Assembly (NCBI GenBank): GCA_023475455.1
Contig: JAMCVR010000238.1
Coordinates: forward strand, 1 to 7,446
Reading direction: 5' to 3'
Length of the DNA: 7,446 bases
Origin: Thermoplasmatota archaeon
GTDB taxonomy: Bacteria > Pseudomonadota > Gammaproteobacteria > Burkholderiales > Thiobacillaceae
Under the pieces are notes generated by a model, which was given only the letters and a program-made list of their open reading frames with translations, ran no database searches and was not told the DNA's origin. The position numbers were made by a program, and so were the translations under genes. Below, one piece after another: positions 6,029 to 7,446 of this stretch; position 1 is the first letter of the stretch; every line of letters starts with the position of its first letter.

Positions 6029-6803
6029 ACAGGTCGAGGCGCTGGTTCGCGAGGTTGCGCAGCGCGAGGTCACCCCGCGCTTTCTCAAGGTGACGCACAG
6101 TCACAAGGTGGACGGCAGCCTGTTCACCGAGGCCGACGCGGCGACGCAGGCCGCGCTCGAGGCGGCGTTGCCCCGGATCAGGGACGTGCCGGTGCTGGGC
6201 GAGGAGATGACCGAGCGGCGGCAGCACGAGGCCTGGGATGCCGGACGCGACGGCTTGTGGTGCGTCGATCCGATCGACGGCACCTCCAACTTCGTCGCCG
6301 GCGTGCCCTATTTCGCCGTGTCGGTGGCCTATCTCTACAAGGGCGAGCGCCAGCTCGGCGTCGTGTACGACCCCGTCGCCGACGAGATGTTCACCGCCGA
6401 GCGCGGGCGCGGCGCGCATCTGAACGGGACCCGGCTGCCCTTGCGGACGCCCGTCCCCGAGCTGCGCCGCGCGCTGGCCGGGGTGGAAATGAAACGCATC
6501 GACCGCGAACTGGCCGGGCGGCTGGCGGCGTGGCCGCCGTATGCCTCGCAGCGCAATTTTGGCGCCTCCACCCTCGACTGGTGCTACACCGCCGCCGGGC
6601 GTTTCGACATTTATGTCCACGGCGGGCAGAAACTGTGGGATTACGCCGCCGGCGCGCTGATCCTGGAAGAGGCGGGCGGACGGCTGGCCAGCCTGTCGGG
6701 CACGTTCGACGTTGCCGACGTGTGGGAACGGTCGGTGGTGGCTTCGGCCAGCCCCGATCTGTTCGAACTGTGGCGCGACTGGCTGAGGGCGGCCGGAGCA
6801 TAA
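6021..6803 (+). CDS. Inositol monophosphatase family protein (sugar-, inositol- or histidinol-phosphate phosphatase), intact copy
   Basis: This 260-aa protein is a Mg2+-dependent phosphomonoesterase of the inositol monophosphatase/SuhB/HisN superfamily and has the normal length. Motifs in order are VDGSLFTEAD near residue 30, the first metal ligand motif GEEMTE (60-65), WCVDPIDGTSNF (80-91) with Asp83 and Asp86, and WDYAAG (206-211) with the third metal aspartate, followed by ILEEAGG. The family acts on inositol-1-phosphate, histidinol phosphate, fructose-1,6-bisphosphate or PAP, and the substrate cannot be told from these motifs. Its place just before transketolase makes a sugar-phosphate substrate thinkable but not shown. 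The ATG at 6021 was chosen over the TTG two codons upstream; neither has a clear Shine-Dalgarno site. The first 141 codons are in the duplicated block, and codon 114 (Val) differs silently from the other copy. Confidence 0.93.
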   Translation: MLEQVEALVREVAQREVTPRFLKVTHSHKVDGSLFTEADAATQAALEAALPRIRDVPVLGEEMTERRQHEAWDAGRDGLWCVDPIDGTSNFVAGVPYFAVSVAYLYKGERQLGVVYDPVADEMFTAERGRGAHLNGTRLPLRTPVPELRRALAGVEMKRIDRELAGRLAAWPPYASQRNFGASTLDWCYTAAGRFDIYVHGGQKLWDYAAGALILEEAGGRLASLSGTFDVADVWERSVVASASPDLFELWRDWLRAAGA

Positions 6804-6809
6804 GCCGCC
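6788..6809 (+). terminator. Weak hairpin over the phosphatase stop codon
   Basis: GGCGGC (6788-6793) can pair with GCCGCC (6804-6809) around a 10-base loop that holds the TAA stop. The next bases are AT-rich, but there is no proper T run, so termination here is uncertain. Confidence 0.25.
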
Positions 6810-7038
6810 GCATCGGCCAAATAAAAAGATTTTAGCGCGCCGACCCTGAGTCGGTGTCTGAGCTTGCCGGCTTAAGCCCTTGTCGCAAAACTCCTTTTCC
6901 CTGCTTCGGGCGCGGCTTGCGGAAGCCCGCCATGCTGACGGATAATCAAGGTTTTTGCATATTCTGCCCAAGCTGCCCTCGGGCGGCTTTCGCGGGCGGG
7001 GAATGCGACGGTTTTTTTACTTAGCTGAAGGGAACGCA
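6804..7038 (+). promoter_or_regulatory. 235-bp leader and promoter region of the transketolase gene
   Basis: This stretch has no gene. It contains several potential hairpins: CCGAC with GTCGG (6840-6854), the palindrome GGCTTAAGCC (6869-6878), GGCTT-GCGG-AAGCC (6914-6927), and an eight-pair stem AAGCTGCC with GGCGGCTT around CTCG (6970-6989). A run of seven T residues follows at 7012-7018, about 20 bases after the last stem and not directly on it. A possible sigma-70 promoter is TTGCGG (6917-6922), an 18-bp gap, then GATAAT (6941-6946); it overlaps a hairpin. AAGGGA (7028-7033) five bases before the ATG is the ribosome binding site. I recognise no known riboswitch class. Confidence 0.45.
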
Positions 7039-7446
7039 ATGCCAACCCGTAACGACCTGGCCAATGCCATCCGCGCGCTTGCGATGGATGCTGTCGAAAA
7101 AGCCAAATCCGGCCACCCCGGCGCCCCCATGGGCATGGCGGAAATCGCCGAAACGCTGTGGAATCACCATATGCGCCACAATCCCACCAACCCCAAGTGG
7201 GCGGATCGCGACCGCTTCGTGCTGTCGAACGGCCACGGCTCGATGCTGATTTATGCCTTGCTGCACCTGACCGGCTACGACCTGTCGATGGACGACCTCA
7301 AGCAGTTCCGCCAGCTGCACTCCAAGACCCCGGGCCACCCCGAATACGGCTACACCCCCGGCGTCGAAACCACCACCGGCCCGCTCGGCCAGGGCATCAG
7401 CAATGCCGTCGGCATGGCGATGGCGGAAAAGATCCTCGCCGCCGAA
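7039..7446 (+). CDS. tkt: Transketolase, N-terminal part (gene leaves the window)
   Basis: Transketolase moves two-carbon ketol units between sugar phosphates with thiamine diphosphate, in the pentose phosphate pathway and, in autotrophs, in Calvin-cycle regeneration. The 136 visible residues are the start of the thiamine-diphosphate-binding domain of a protein usually about 660-670 aa long. The conserved residues line up with E. coli TktA numbering: His26 in [12 protein letters not shown], His66 in [15 protein letters not shown], His100 in [10 protein letters not shown], and the cofactor loop GPLGQG at 114-119. The start ATG has AAGGGA five bases upstream. In many autotrophic Betaproteobacteria the gene is followed by gapA, pgk and related genes; what follows here is outside the window. 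The preceding phosphatase gene is co-oriented but separated by 235 bp, so tkt probably has its own promoter. Confidence 0.96.
   Translation, partial: MPTRNDLANAIRALAMDAVEKAKSGHPGAPMGMAEIAETLWNHHMRHNPTNPKWADRDRFVLSNGHGSMLIYALLHLTGYDLSMDDLKQFRQLHSKTPGHPEYGYTPGVETTTGPLGQGISNAVGMAMAEKILAAE

Larger units (their letters stand above)
5140..6444. repeat. Tandem direct duplication, period 652 bp (copies 5140-5792 and 5792-6444)
   Basis: The 653-bp copies share one base at the junction (C, 5792). I see two differences: A 5155 against G 5807, and G 5710 against C 6362. Both are synonymous in the thioredoxin-fold (Glu) and phosphatase (Val) frames respectively. Each copy carries the end of the thioredoxin-fold gene, the intergenic hairpin and the first 141 codons of the phosphatase gene. 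No mobile-element ends were seen. Confidence 0.95.

Noticed and set aside
4715..6088. Upstream extension of the rsmE frame to a 700-codon protein
   Set aside because: The rsmE product has full family length from ATG 4714. The extension is antisense to the thioredoxin-fold and phosphatase genes and has shadow-frame composition.
680..6444. The direct repeats as insertion sequences, integrated elements or a CRISPR array
   Set aside because: The repeats consist of ordinary coding sequence, have only two copies each, no spacers, no transposase or integrase, no terminal inverted repeats and no target-site duplications.
5739..6971. A 410-codon minus-strand open frame opposite the phosphatase gene
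   Set aside because: It is antisense to an intact phosphatase with all metal motifs and has no recognisable domain.
6804..7038. A riboswitch or CbbR operator before transketolase
   Set aside because: I could not match any known riboswitch consensus or a convincing CbbR-type repeat; only generic hairpins are present.

Overview
The window looks like chromosomal DNA of a GC-rich Betaproteobacterium. The ArgA, RsmE and periplasmic DsrE-family proteins read like those of autotrophic or sulfur-oxidising relatives of Thiobacillus and Sulfuricella. That placement is inferred from protein character alone, without a database search. I see no transposase, phage, plasmid, CRISPR or RNA gene.

Layout. 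On the minus strand, read right to left, an apparent operon runs argA (1679-3316), then a PhnD-type periplasmic binding-protein gene (294-1662), then the 5' end of a membrane sensor gene (1-297) that leaves the window. The binding protein and sensor share an ATGA overlap, so they may form a ligand-binding and signalling pair. A rightward DsrE-family gene (3490-3927) meets leftward rsmE (3986-4714) at a shared bidirectional terminator. After a 45-bp divergent gap, a thioredoxin-fold gene (4760-5317) and an inositol-monophosphatase-family gene (intact copy 6021-6803) run rightward. A 235-bp hairpin-rich leader then precedes the 5' part of a transketolase gene (7039 to the window end).

The unusual feature is three head-to-tail direct duplications in 7.4 kb, with repeat periods of 448, 324 and 652 bp. 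Each is nearly or fully identical between copies (1, 0 and 2 differences) and each junction shows only 1-3 bp of shared sequence. The first breaks the reading frame of the binding-protein gene. The second adds 108 residues in frame inside the kinase-like domain of ArgA. The third recreates the thioredoxin/phosphatase gene boundary and leaves two gene fragments between intact copies. Collapsing each duplication restores ordinary genes: a 306-aa binding protein, a 437-aa ArgA and a normal gene pair. Such clustering points first to an assembly or amplification artefact, possibly merging strain variants, although real micro-duplications cannot be excluded from sequence alone.

The gene products are otherwise housekeeping: arginine synthesis, 16S rRNA methylation, redox, sugar- or inositol-phosphate hydrolysis, and pentose-phosphate or Calvin-cycle carbon shuffling. 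I found no convincing new system beyond the binding-protein/sensor pair and the duplications.
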